A stretch of DNA of 64,000 bases. It comes from DATBLE01 sp963764565 (GTDB lineage Bacteria > Actinomycetota > Thermoleophilia > Gaiellales > Gaiellaceae). A program made the translations under genes and the position numbers. Location of the stretch: assembly GCA_963764565.1 (NCBI GenBank), contig CAVXTD010000046.1, positions 1 through 64,000 of the forward strand. The letters run 5' to 3'. Of the stretch, positions 29,487-37,451 are shown one piece after another. Every line of letters starts with the position of its first letter. The stretch's first letter is position 1. The notes under the pieces are model-generated. The model was not told the origin of the DNA. It ran no database searches and saw only the letters and a list, made by a program, of their open reading frames with translations.

Positions 29487-30393
29487 ATGGGGCGGAGACT
29501 CCTCCTTTCCACCGTCGCTCGCGCTGGCCGTCGCCGTTCCCTCCGCCGAGCCGGCCGCCCGGCCGCCGCGCTTCCTGATGGCGCTCGCCTCGGGCGGGAC
29601 GGTGTCGCTGCTCCAGTCGAGCGACGGGGTGCGCTGGGCTCCTGCGCCCGGATTCACGCCGGGCCCGGGGAGCGCGCCGGCGCCGGTGCGCCGCGGCTCG
29701 ACGCTCTACCTGTACGACTCGGCCTCGGTGTCGGGCAGCGCTCTGCGCGGAACCCTACGCCGGTTCTCCGTCGGCTCCGGCGGCCGCTTGACCGAGCGCG
29801 AGGCGTCCTTCTACGAGGTGCAACTCGCCTCTCCCGAGGACGCCCAGCGTGCCTCCGCCGGCACCTTCCCGCCGAGCGTCGCTCTCGAGGAAACCGGCGC
29901 GCTCGTGTTCGTCTACGCCCTTCGTTTCGAGCCCGAGACGAACGCGTGCCCGGTCTCGGGCCAGGCGTGCCTGAAGATCCGCACGGCGACCGAGACAGCG
30001 GGCAGCGACGGAGCGGCGTTCGTGGGTGACGCCGGCAACCGGTTCGTGCTCGGCTTCGATCCTCTCACCGAGGTTGGACCGCCGTCGCTCCTGCGCGCCT
30101 CGACCGGCTGGGCGGCGCTCTTCCAGGGACCCGGCGCCTGCCTGCACGTCCTGACCGCCACCGACCCGCACAAGCAGTACCGAAACGGCGGCTGCGCCAC
30201 CAGCCGAGGGCCGGCGAGCCCATCGGGGCTGTGGGACCGGCGGCTGCGCGAGTACCGGCTCTACGGCCTGGCCGGCGGCGCGGGTGGTTCGAGCCGTCAG
30301 CGGGCGGCTGACGCGGATCGCTCCCGAGCGGTTCCGGCCGCTGGCGCTCGACGCGGAGCGTCATTCGCGCGGGTGGTCGCGAACGTGCCCTGA
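29487..30393 (+). CDS. Secreted protein of unknown function (frameshifted)
   Basis: ATG 29487 (MGRRLLLSTV) plus a frame change near 29520 gives a signal peptide ending in ALAVAVPSAEPAARP. The mature part has LMALASGGTVSLLQSSDGVR, FTPGPGSAPAPVRRGSTLYL and GSGGRLTEREASFYEVQLAS, with four Cys (NACPVSGQACLK, GACLHVL, GGCATS). The alternation of short strands with S-D-G-x-R-W resembles sialidase-like beta-propeller repeats (BNR), but I cannot assign a family. Two compensating frame changes near 30285 and 30370 lead to the stop ...VVANVP at 30393. It is divergent from the C5-epimerase. Confidence 0.55.
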
Positions 30394-30406
30394 GCGGCGG
30401 GCCGGG

Positions 30407-31414
30407 TCAGCCTTCGCCTGGCTCTGCTGCGATCGGCTCGGGCAGCTCCTCGGCGAACGGCTCGAGCGACCCGTCGCTCCCCCGGTCAGGCAGAGATCGG
30501 AGAAGAAACGCGTCATCACGACGCCCTCGCGGAAGTCGCCGAGCCGCGGCTCGGGGCGCTCGCCGCGGGCGAGCGCCAGCGCGAGCTCCGGATACCGGCC
30601 GCCCGCCGCCAGCGGCAGCGGAAAGCCGCCGCCGAAGCGCGGATTCACGTCGGTGACCTCGTGCCGCCCCTCGGCGACGCGGAAGCACTGGATGTTGGCG
30701 GGCCCCCAGATCGGGAGCGTCTCGGCGACCAGCCGCGCGAACTCGATCAGCTCGGGATCCTTGATCGTCATCCCCTTGATCGACTCGCCGCCCTTCGACT
30801 CGATCATCGTGCGCGGGATCGCGTTCAGGCAGCGGCCCTCGAAGTCGCAGAAGACGTCGATCGAGAACTCCTCCCCGGCGCACACCTGCTGCACGAACGA
30901 GTCCTCCGGCGTGTGCCGCAGGAAGAAGTCGAGCTGCTCGGCGTCCTCGGCCCGGTAGATGTGCCGCGAGCCGAAGCCGAAGCGCGCCTTCACCAGCACG
31001 GGAAACGGCACCGTCGTCCGGTAGCTCTCCGGGAAGCCAGCTCGGCGGCGACGGGATCCCGTGCTTCTCGAAGAAGAGGTGCGCGGCGTACTTGTCCTCC
31101 GTACGCTCGACCACCTCGCGGGCGGAGAGGAGGACGACCGCTCCGTCGAGCTCGGTGCGGTGCTCCGCGAGCAGAACGTGATCGAGGTCGGCCAGGGGGA
31201 TAACGAGGCGGACGTCGTGCGCGCGCACGAGCTCGCGCAGCGCCGGCAGGTAGCCGGGGTCGACGATGCGGGGGACGACCGAGTGCATGTCGGCGTGGTA
31301 GAGCGCGGGCGCGAGCGGGTTCGCGTCGACCGCGACCGTCGTCGCGCCGGCGCGGCGGAACGCCGAGACGATGTCGACGCGCTGGCCGGCGCAGGTGAAG
31401 AGAACGGCCGTCAC
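30407..31414 (-). CDS. ATP-grasp ligase, CarB/PylC-like (frameshifted)
   Basis: GTG 31414 starts VTAVLFTCAGQRVDIVSAFR, a pre-ATP-grasp domain; VIPLADLDHVLLAEHRTELD and VVERTEDKYAAHLFFEKHGI follow. After a frameshift near 31045 the ATP-grasp core is FPVLVKARFGFGSRHIYRAE, EEFSIDVFCDFEGRCLNAIP and EVTDVNPRFGGGFPLPLAAG (metal-binding Glu/Asn). A second frame change near 30500 leads to the stop at 30407. The family ligates carboxylates to amines; it might attach an amino acid to a uronic acid or aminosugar. Supported by the leaderless -10 TAGGCT at 31426-31421. Convergent with the unknown secreted protein, 13 bases apart. Confidence 0.75.
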   Translation of the reverse strand: MTAVLFTCAGQRVDIVSAFRRAGATTVAVDANPLAPALYHADMHSVVPRIVDPGYLPALRELVRAHDVRLVIPLADLDHVLLAEHRTELDGAVVLLSAREVVERTEDKYAAHLFFEKHGIPSPPSWLPGELPDDGAVSRAGEGALRLRLAAHLPGRGRRAARLLPAAHAGGLVRAAGVRRGGVLDRRLLRLRGPLPERDPAHDDRVEGRRVDQGDDDQGSRADRVRAAGRRDAPDLGARQHPVLPRRRGAARGHRRESALRRRLSAAAGGGRPVSGARAGARPRRAPRAAARRLPRGRRDDAFLLRSLPDRGSDGSLEPFAEELPEPIAAEPGEG

Positions 31415-31420
31415 GCGGGC

Positions 31421-31426
31421 AGCCTA
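31421..31426 (-). promoter_or_regulatory. -10 element TAGGCT of the ATP-grasp gene
   Basis: On the minus strand TAGGCT ends 6 bases before GTG 31414, the same hexamer and spacing as before asnB. Confidence 0.5.
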
Positions 31427-31436
31427 GAGCAACTGC

Positions 31437-32018
31437 CTAGCCCTGCTGCCAGCCCCCGGTCGTTCCCTTGTACGTGCCGCTGAAGAGCGAGAACGGCGTG
31501 CGCGCGAGGATCTTCAGGTCGACCAGCGGCGAGCGGTGCTCGACGTACCAGACGTCGAGCTCGATCCGCTCGTCCCACGGGAGCACCGCCCGCCCGTGCA
31601 CCTGCGCCCAGCCCGTGATCCCCGGCCGGACCTCGAGCCGCCGGCGCTGACGCGGCGTGTACCGCTCGACCTGGTACGGCAGCGTCGGCCGCGGCCCGAT
31701 CAGGCTCATCTCGCCGCGCACGACGTTCCAGAGCTGCGGCAGCTCGTCGATCGAGAGGCGCCTGAGGATGCGGCCGGCACGGGTGATGCGCGGGTCGGCC
31801 CGCTCGACCGCGAAGCCGGCGCCCTGGTGCTCGGCCCCGACGACCATCGTCCGCAGCTTGAGCAGCTCGAACTCGGCGCCGTCCTTGCCCACCCGGCGCT
31901 GCCGGTAGAGGACCGGCCCGCCGTCGGTGAGCTTGATCGCGACCGCCGCGGCGCCGACGAGCGGGGCGCCGACGACGAGGCCGAGCGAGGCGAAGGCGAC
32001 GTCGAGCGCGCGGTGCAT
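31437..32018 (-). CDS. Initiating sugar-phosphate transferase (PglC/WcaJ C-terminal type)
   Basis: This 193-residue protein is the short, monotopic form of the bacterial sugar transferase family (PF02397). One re-entrant membrane segment (VAFASLGLVVGAPLVGAAAV) is followed by GGPVLYRQRRVGKDG, FELLKLRTMVVGAE, ILRRLSIDELPQLWNVVRGE, MSLIGPRPTLPYQVERY and RPGITGWAQVHGRAVLPWDE. It moves a sugar-1-phosphate from UDP-sugar to undecaprenyl phosphate, the first step of repeat-unit assembly. ATG 32018 overlaps the methyltransferase stop (TGATG). It is the only initiating transferase seen, so the Wzx/Wzy genes here depend on it. Confidence 0.9.
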   Translation of the reverse strand: MHRALDVAFASLGLVVGAPLVGAAAVAIKLTDGGPVLYRQRRVGKDGAEFELLKLRTMVVGAEHQGAGFAVERADPRITRAGRILRRLSIDELPQLWNVVRGEMSLIGPRPTLPYQVERYTPRQRRRLEVRPGITGWAQVHGRAVLPWDERIELDVWYVEHRSPLVDLKILARTPFSLFSGTYKGTTGGWQQG

Positions 32019-32758
32019 CAGCGCGCTGCCACCCGCACGACGACGCTGTCCGCGACCCGAACCAGGAACGGCGCCTTGAGCGATGCGCGCCGCAGCGCTT
32101 CCGAGAGCCGTACGACGAGCCGGGAGCCTGCGGGGAGCAGGTCGAGGTCGGTCACCTGCGGGTTGATGGTCAGGAAAGCCGTCGGCGAGCAGCTCGACCG
32201 AGCCGATCGCACCGAACGTCTCACGGAGCTCGGCGAGCGTCCAGTAGCGGACGTCCGCGCCCGTCCCCTCGGAGAAGCCGCGCCCCGCGCGCCGTCGCCA
32301 GATTCAGCGGCCCGCGCGCGTTCGGCATCTCGATCCAGGCCGTCCCGCCGCGGCCTCAGCACCCGCTCGATCTCGCCCGCGACGACTCGCACGTCGTCCT
32401 TCGGCAGATGCTGGAGGACGCTGTACGAGAAGACGACGTCGAACGCGGAATCCGGGAAGGGCAGCTCGCGCGCGTCGCCGACGACGTACTCGGCCTCGAC
32501 GCCGAGCTGCTCCGCCACACGCCGTGCCGCGGCGACGGCCTTCCGCGACGGATCGATGCCCGTGGCGCGATAGCCGGCGCGGCTCGCGGCGATCGTCCAC
32601 CGGCCCCAGTTGCTGCCGAGGTCGAGCAGGCTCCTGCCCTCGCCCGGGCCGAGCGGGAAGGTCGGGATCGGATACCGCGTCAGCCGCGCGCGCCGGTACA
32701 GGTTGCCGTGCGTCTTGACGATCGACCTGCGGACGTGCTCGTCGATCGCCTGGTTCAC
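32018..32758 (-). CDS. SAM-dependent methyltransferase (frameshifted)
   Basis: GTG 32758 begins VNQAIDEHVRRSIVKTHGNL. Motif I is SLLDLGSNWGRWTIAASRAG, motif II VVGDARELPFPDSAFDVVFS, followed by VLQHLPKDDVRVVAGEIERV. Between about 32350 and 32180 the frame is disturbed, then recovers as FLTINPQVTDLDLLPAGSRL to the stop at 32018. About 247 residues, Methyltransf_11 type. It overlaps the GT2 gene upstream by GTGA and the initiating transferase downstream, so it is in the same operon and probably methylates a sugar of the chain. Confidence 0.75.
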   Translation of the reverse strand: MNQAIDEHVRRSIVKTHGNLYRRARLTRYPIPTFPLGPGEGRSLLDLGSNWGRWTIAASRAGYRATGIDPSRKAVAAARRVAEQLGVEAEYVVGDARELPFPDSAFDVVFSYSVLQHLPKDDVRVVAGEIERVLRPRRDGLDRDAERARAAESGDGARGAASPRGRARTSATGRSPSSVRRSVRSARSSCSPTAFLTINPQVTDLDLLPAGSRLVVRLSEALRRASLKAPFLVRVADSVVVRVAAR

Positions 32759-33865
32759 CGCGTTCCCTCGGCCGCGTCCCAAGTCGCGGGCACCCCACGC
32801 CGCAGGTAGTTCCAGAGCGCGACGACGGTCGCCCACGTGACGAGCGCGTAGTAGCGCGGCAGGCCGGCCCGGGCGAGCGCGAGCGCGGCGAACGCGACCT
32901 GGGCGCCGAGGGCGACGTCGTAGACGAGTGCCCGCCCGCTCGGCGACGAGCGCGATGTTCGTGCCGAGCAGGACGACGTGCAGCAGCCCGCTGCCGTAGC
33001 GCAGGTGCCGGTGTGAGAGGATCTCGACGAGATAGCGCGGCGGCAGCCGCCGCAGCATCTTCCCCCGGAGCACGATCAGCCAGCAGTGCTCGAACATCCG
33101 CACCTTGCGGCGGTACTCGGTCTCGAGCTCGGGTGTCGGCTTCTCGAATGCGACCGCGGTCGGGTCGTAGACGGCGCGGCGGCCCCGCTGCACCATCAGG
33201 TACGGCAGCGACAGGTCGTGGCCGAAGCGAGGGTCGACCTCGACGTAGTCGGAGCGGCGCACGGCGTAGATCGCGCCGTTCCCGCCGGTGATCGAGCCGA
33301 GCGCCGACTCCTGCTCGCGGAGCCAGGTCTCGAAGCGCCAGTACACGCCCTCGCGGTTCGACCCCTCGGCGTCGGTCAGCGCGAGGCGTCCGCAGACGTA
33401 GGCGACCTCCGGGTCGGCGAACGAGCGCACGAGCCTGGCGAGGGCGTCGGGGGCCCAGAGCGCGTTCGCGTCCGAGAAGGCGACGAGCTCGCCGGCCGTC
33501 TCGCGGACGGCACGATCCTGCGCCGCGACCTTCCCGCCGCGCGGGCAGCGCAGCAGCCTGACGCGCGGCTCGCGCGCGGCGACGGCCTCGACGAGCTCGT
33601 CGGTGCGGTCGTCCGACGCGTCCGAGGCGACGACGATCTCCAGCCGGTCTGCCGGATAGTCGAGCGAGAGCAGGTTCTCGAGCCTCCGCTCGATCACGGT
33701 CTCCTCGTCGTACGCGGCGACGATCACGCTCACCGAAGGGACCGAGTCGTCTGTCCGGACGGGCCTCCGCCGGATGCGCGCTGCTGCGGCGGCGGCGACC
33801 GGGTAGCCGGCGTGCGTCCAGGCGAGTGCTCCGAGCGACACCCAGAAGGCGACCTTGACGATCAT
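32755..33865 (-). CDS. GT2-family membrane glycosyltransferase (frameshifted)
   Basis: ATG 33865 starts MIVKVAFWVSLGALAWTHAG, an N-terminal helix. The catalytic domain has VSVIVAAYDEETVIERRLEN, VVASDASDDRTDELV, ELVAFSDANALWAPDALARL (DXD-like D-A-N) and GGNGAIYAVRRSDYVEVDPR (the ED-like acceptor region). Q/RXXRW is represented by RRKVRMFEHCW. C-terminal helices follow a frame change near 32945 and end ...AEGTR at a TGA overlapping the next start. This resembles poly-beta-linkage GT2 synthases such as IcaA/HasA-like or CgeD-like enzymes; product unknown. Confidence 0.8.
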
Positions 33866-35073
33866 CGCGCCGACTCGCAGCTCGTCGAGCACAGCGTCGT
33901 AGCGGCGGATCGCGATCTGGCGATCGCCTTCGACCGTCGCGAACGCGCGGGCCCGCCGCCCCATCTCGGCGAGGTCGAACTCGCCGTCGTGGGCGGCCCG
34001 GATCGCCCGGGCGAGCGTGAACGGATTTCCCGGCGCGAACGACGACGCCGCAGCCGACCTCGGCGACGAGTCGGGCGGTCTCGCTCTCCGGCTCGGCGGC
34101 GGCGATCACCGGGCGCCCAGCGGCGAGGATGCCGTAGAGCCTGCTTGGCACGACGTATCCGGCGAGGCCGCGGGCGAGGCCGACCACGTGAACGTCGGCG
34201 GACGAGAGGGATTGCGGTCGCAGCTCGTACGGTTGCCACGGCATGAAGCGGACCCGGTCGGTCTTGAGCAGCTGCGCGAGCCGCATCAGCTCGTCGCGCC
34301 GCGCGCCGCCGCCGATGATCCGCACGGCGAGGTCGTTGAGGTCGCGCAGGAACGTGCAGGCCCGGATCAGGGTGTCGAGGTCCTGGGCGTGGCCGACGTT
34401 CCCGGAGTGCATGACGACGAAATGCCGCAGCAGCCGGTGCTGGCGCGCCCAGGGGTTGTCGCGCGCCATCGGCACGATCGTCGAGGCGTCGCACCAGTTC
34501 GGGATCACGCGGATGCGCTCGGAGCGGACGCCCTTCTCCTCCAGCCGCTGCTTCATCGTCTCGCCGATCACGACCACCCGGTCGGCGGAGCGAAGGGCAG
34601 GGTCGACGAGCCTGCGCAGGGCGCTGACGACGATCGGGTTTCGGAGCCGGCCGAGCTTGACCGCGATCTCCGGGAAGACGTCCTGCGTGATCACGAGCAG
34701 CGGGACCCGGAACCGGGCGGCGACGACGCGGCCGATCGCGCCGATGAACGGAGGATCGGTCATGCAGATCACCAGGTCGGGGCGCGCCGCGAAGAGCCCT
34801 CGCCGCAGCACCCCGAGCACGTAGGTGAAGTAGTTGGCCGCGCGGCGCGAGAGGCGCGAGCGCTGGTAGGTGGTCGAGCGCACGCGGACGATGTCGACTC
34901 CGTTGCGGCGCTCCCGGCCGTGCGAGTGGTCGCCGAACGGCACCGGTGATCACCGTCACCTCGTGGCTCGCAGCGAGCGCCTCGCAGAGCTCGGTCAGCA
35001 GGTTCGCCGTCGCCTCGACGCCCGGCCAGTAGTACTGATTGAGGACGAGCAGGCGGGGTCGCCGGCCGCTCAC
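33862..35073 (-). CDS. GT4-family glycosyltransferase, WbuB-like (frameshifted)
   Basis: GTG 35073 begins VSGRRPRLLVLNQYYWPGVE, then LTELCEALAASHEVTVITG. After a frame change near 34945 come VDIVRVRSTTYQRSRLSRRA, CMTDPPFIGAIGRVVAARF, TQDVFPEIAVKLGRL, IRVIPNWCDASTIVPM, MHSGNVGHAQDLDTLIRACT and VVPSRLYGILAAGRPVIAAA. QYYWPG plus DVFPE and the NWCD segment are typical of the WbuB/WcaL-like GT4 subgroup that acts on lipid-linked HexNAc. Further frame changes near 34040 and 33900 precede the stop at 33862, which overlaps the GT2 start. Confidence 0.75.
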   Translation of the reverse strand: MSGRRPRLLVLNQYYWPGVEATANLLTELCEALAASHEVTVITGAVRRPLARPGAPQRSRHRPRALDHLPALAPLAPRGQLLHLRARGAAARALRGAPRPGDLHDRSSVHRRDRPRRRRPVPGPAARDHAGRLPGDRGQARPAPKPDRRQRPAQARRPCPSLRRPGGRDRRDDEAAAGGEGRPLRAHPRDPELVRRLDDRADGARQPLGAPAPAAAAFRRHALRERRPRPGPRHPDPGLHVPARPQRPRRADHRRRRAARRADAARAAAQDRPGPLHAVATVRAATAIPLVRRRSRGRPRPRPRRIRRAKQALRHPRRWAPGDRRRRAGERDRPTRRRGRLRRRRSRREIRSRSPGRSGPPTTASSTSPRWGGGPARSRRSKAIARSRSAATTLCSTSCESAR

Positions 35074-35226
35074 TGACGGCCCACAGCCGCCTCAGCTGTC
35101 CACGCCTCCACGTTCTCGAGACCGCGTTGAGGCGCCCCCCTCGGCCAGTAAGCCCGGAACTCCCCCATCGCACACAAGGCTACCCTTCGAGGTCCGGCGA
35201 AAAGCCGCTGACGCTAACGTCTGAAC
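35074..35226. other. Divergent intergenic region
   Basis: Between the GT4 start at 35073 and the plus-strand unit there is no gene. The only feature I can point to is TAACGT at 35215-35220, placed 6 bases before a GTG at 35227. No clear repeat or operator is visible. Confidence 0.4.
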
Positions 35227-35289
35227 GTGCACGTCGCGCGGCCCGCAAAGCGCCGGATCGAGCCGTGCCGGTGCGCGATCGGATCATGA
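35227..35289 (+). CDS. Possible leaderless 20-residue upstream ORF
   Basis: GTG 35227 lies 6 bases after TAACGT and encodes VHVARPAKRRIEPCRCAIGS, ending in a TGA that overlaps the ATG 35286 of the next gene (ATGA). It could be a coupled leader ORF, or an artefact of an indel at the true N-terminus of the GT4 protein. Nothing is known of the peptide; it is Arg- and Cys-containing. Confidence 0.25.
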   Translation: MHVARPAKRRIEPCRCAIGS

Positions 35290-36356
35290 GCGACCTGGCC
35301 GTGGTCGGTATGGACCCCGCGTTCGGGGGAGGTGGGCGCGCCTACACCGCCGCATTCCTCGAGGCCTCGCGCGCGCTCGGCCGCGCGCCCGAGCTCCACT
35401 TCGGATCGATGCCGTCTCGCTTCCGCCCGTTCGACGCCGGCAACCAGCTGGCGGCGGCCGTGCGGATCGCGCCGCGGCTCAAGTCGGCGAGGAGCGTGTG
35501 GGTGGTGGCGACCTCCGCCTCGTACGGCTTCGCCGCCACCCTCAGCGGCCGGCCGTATGCCTGCTGGGTGGTCACCGGGCTCGTCGACGAGTGGGCGGGC
35601 CGGCGCCACGGCCTGCCCGCTTCCCGGCGGCTGGCGCTGCACGTGAACGCCCCGATCCTGAGGCCGCTCGAGCGGCGCGTCCTGCGCAGGGCCGCGCGAG
35701 TCTATGCGGTCTCGCCCTGGGGCCGGGCGAGCATCGCCCGGGCGGGCGGCCTCGCCGAGGAGAGCGTCGACATCCTCCCGATTCCGGTCGACCTCGACCG
35801 CTTCACCCCGGCGCCGGACGAGGACTGGCGACGGACGCTCGACGAGCCGGTGGTCGCGTTCGTCGGGCGCGCAGACGATCCCCGGAAGAACGTCGGTCTG
35901 CTGCTCGAGGCGATCGCCCTGCTTCCCGGCGTCCGCCTGCTCCTGATCGGCTCGCCGCCACGCGGGCCGCTGCCCGAGCGCGTCGAGGCGACGGGCGTCG
36001 TCCCCTCGATCGTTCCGCACCTGCAGCGGGCATCGCTGTTCGTGCTTCCCTCGCTCCAGGAGGGGTTCGGGATCGCGGCCGCCGAGGCTCTGGCCGCCGG
36101 CCTCCCGGTCGTGACGACCCCTTGCGGCGGCCCCGAGGCGCTCGTCGCCGGGTCCGGCGGCGGTCTCGTGCTCACCGGCTTCTCCGCCGGCGAGATTGCG
36201 GCAGCGGTGCAGGGGCTGCTCGGCGACGGCGACCGGCTCGCCGAGATGCGCCGGCGCGGCCGGGAGTACGTGCTCCGCGAGCATTCGCCGGCACGGTTTC
36301 GCGAGCAACTGAGCGTCGCGCTGGCCGACCTCGACAGCCTGACGGCCGCTCCGTGA
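35286..36356 (+). CDS. GT4-family glycosyltransferase
   Basis: ATG 35286 gives 356 residues starting MSDLAVVGMDPAFGGGGRAY. Motifs are CWVVTGLVDEWAGRRHGLPA, ARVYAVSPWGRASIARAGGL, VAFVGRADDPRKNVGLLLEA, LLLIGSPPRGPLPERVEATG and LPSLQEGFGIAAAEALAAGL. The donor glutamates (QEGFG and AEALA) are intact. The phrase DPRKNVGLLL is common in actinobacterial GT4 enzymes. Its stop overlaps the next GT4 start (GTGA), so the two form a pair with the capsule-synthesis gene further on. Confidence 0.85.
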   Translation: MSDLAVVGMDPAFGGGGRAYTAAFLEASRALGRAPELHFGSMPSRFRPFDAGNQLAAAVRIAPRLKSARSVWVVATSASYGFAATLSGRPYACWVVTGLVDEWAGRRHGLPASRRLALHVNAPILRPLERRVLRRAARVYAVSPWGRASIARAGGLAEESVDILPIPVDLDRFTPAPDEDWRRTLDEPVVAFVGRADDPRKNVGLLLEAIALLPGVRLLLIGSPPRGPLPERVEATGVVPSIVPHLQRASLFVLPSLQEGFGIAAAEALAAGLPVVTTPCGGPEALVAGSGGGLVLTGFSAGEIAAAVQGLLGDGDRLAEMRRRGREYVLREHSPARFREQLSVALADLDSLTAAP

Positions 36357-37450
36357 TCGGGATCTCGATGCTCACGCTCAACCTGGAGGCGGCCGGCGGC
36401 ACGCTCACCTACGCGCGCGAGTTCCTCGCAAGCCTTGAGCGAGTCGGTGGGCTCGACTACCGCGTGTTCGTTCCGCCGACCGCGCCCGGCGCCGGCGAGG
36501 GCCTTCCGGAGACGGTCGTCCACGAGTTCCCGGCGAGTCGCAGCCGGGCCGGGCGGGTGGCCGGGCTCACGCTCGTCGCTCTCGCGCCGGGCCGCGTCCG
36601 GCGGGCGCTGCGTCCGCACGAGCTGGCCGCGATCCACTTCCCGCTCGGGGTGATGCTCCCGCGGCTGGATGCGCCCCCGGTCGCCGCGACCGTCCACGAC
36701 CTGAGGCACGAGGTCACTCCCGAGCTCTTCTCGCGCGGCCAGCTCGCCTACCGCCGCCGCGTCTACGGCTGGACTGTGCGCGGGAGCCGGATCGTGATCG
36801 CGATCAGCGAGCACGTCCGCGACTCGCTGGTCGAGCGCTACGGCCTCGATCCCGGGCGGATCCGCGTGATCCACCACGGCGTCAACCATCGCGTCTTCTC
36901 GGTCGGCAATGCGCACCGCGAGCCCTTCCTGCTCTATCCCGCGAACCGCTGGCCCCACAAGAACCACGAGCGGCTCTTCGAGGCGTTCGCGCTCGTGCGC
37001 CGCGAACGGCCGGACCTGCGCCTCGTCCTCACCGGCGGGGGGCACGAGCACCGGTCGCTGCCGGAGGGAGTCGCGGCCCCCGGTCGCGTTCCCGTCGACA
37101 GGCTTGTCGAGCTGTACCGGACCGCCTCGGCCCTCGTCTACCCGACGCTCTACGAGGGCTTCGGGATGCCGGCGCTCGAGGCGATGGCATGCGGCTGCCC
37201 GGTCGCCGTGTCGCGCGTCGCGTCCCTGCCGGAGGTCTGCGGAGAGGCGGCAGTCTACTTCGACCCAACCTCGGTCGAGGACATCGCCCGCGGGATCGAC
37301 GACGTGCTCGCCGACCCGCCCTCGGGAGGCGTCGAGCGAGCGGCGCGCTTCACCTGGGACGAGTGCGCACGGCGCCACGAGGACGTCTACCGCCAGCTGG
37401 CCGCCGAGCCGGAGCCGCCTGGGGCCGCTGCTAGGCTCGGCCGGGGCTGA
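36353..37450 (+). CDS. GT4-family glycosyltransferase
   Basis: GTG 36353 starts VIGISMLTLNLEAAGGTLTY. The 365-residue product has VAATVHDLRHEVTPELFSRG, IAISEHVRDSLVERYGLDPG, VIHHGVNHRVF, LLYPANRWPHKNHERLFEAF, LVLTGGGHEHRSLPEGV and PTLYEGFGMPALEAMACGCP, a textbook WbdA/MtfB-like mannosyltransferase pattern (ISEHVRDSL and PANRWPHKNH). Mannose from GDP-Man is therefore a reasonable but unproven donor. It ends 1 base before the next start. Confidence 0.87.
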   Translation: MIGISMLTLNLEAAGGTLTYAREFLASLERVGGLDYRVFVPPTAPGAGEGLPETVVHEFPASRSRAGRVAGLTLVALAPGRVRRALRPHELAAIHFPLGVMLPRLDAPPVAATVHDLRHEVTPELFSRGQLAYRRRVYGWTVRGSRIVIAISEHVRDSLVERYGLDPGRIRVIHHGVNHRVFSVGNAHREPFLLYPANRWPHKNHERLFEAFALVRRERPDLRLVLTGGGHEHRSLPEGVAAPGRVPVDRLVELYRTASALVYPTLYEGFGMPALEAMACGCPVAVSRVASLPEVCGEAAVYFDPTSVEDIARGIDDVLADPPSGGVERAARFTWDECARRHEDVYRQLAAEPEPPGAAARLGRG

Positions 37451-37451
37451 G

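Noticed and set aside
37432..37437. TAGGCT as leaderless promoter of the capsule-synthesis gene at 37452
   Set aside because: Spacing to the ATG is 14 bases, outside the 6-10 seen elsewhere, and the site lies inside the upstream GT4 gene; the gene is more likely co-transcribed.
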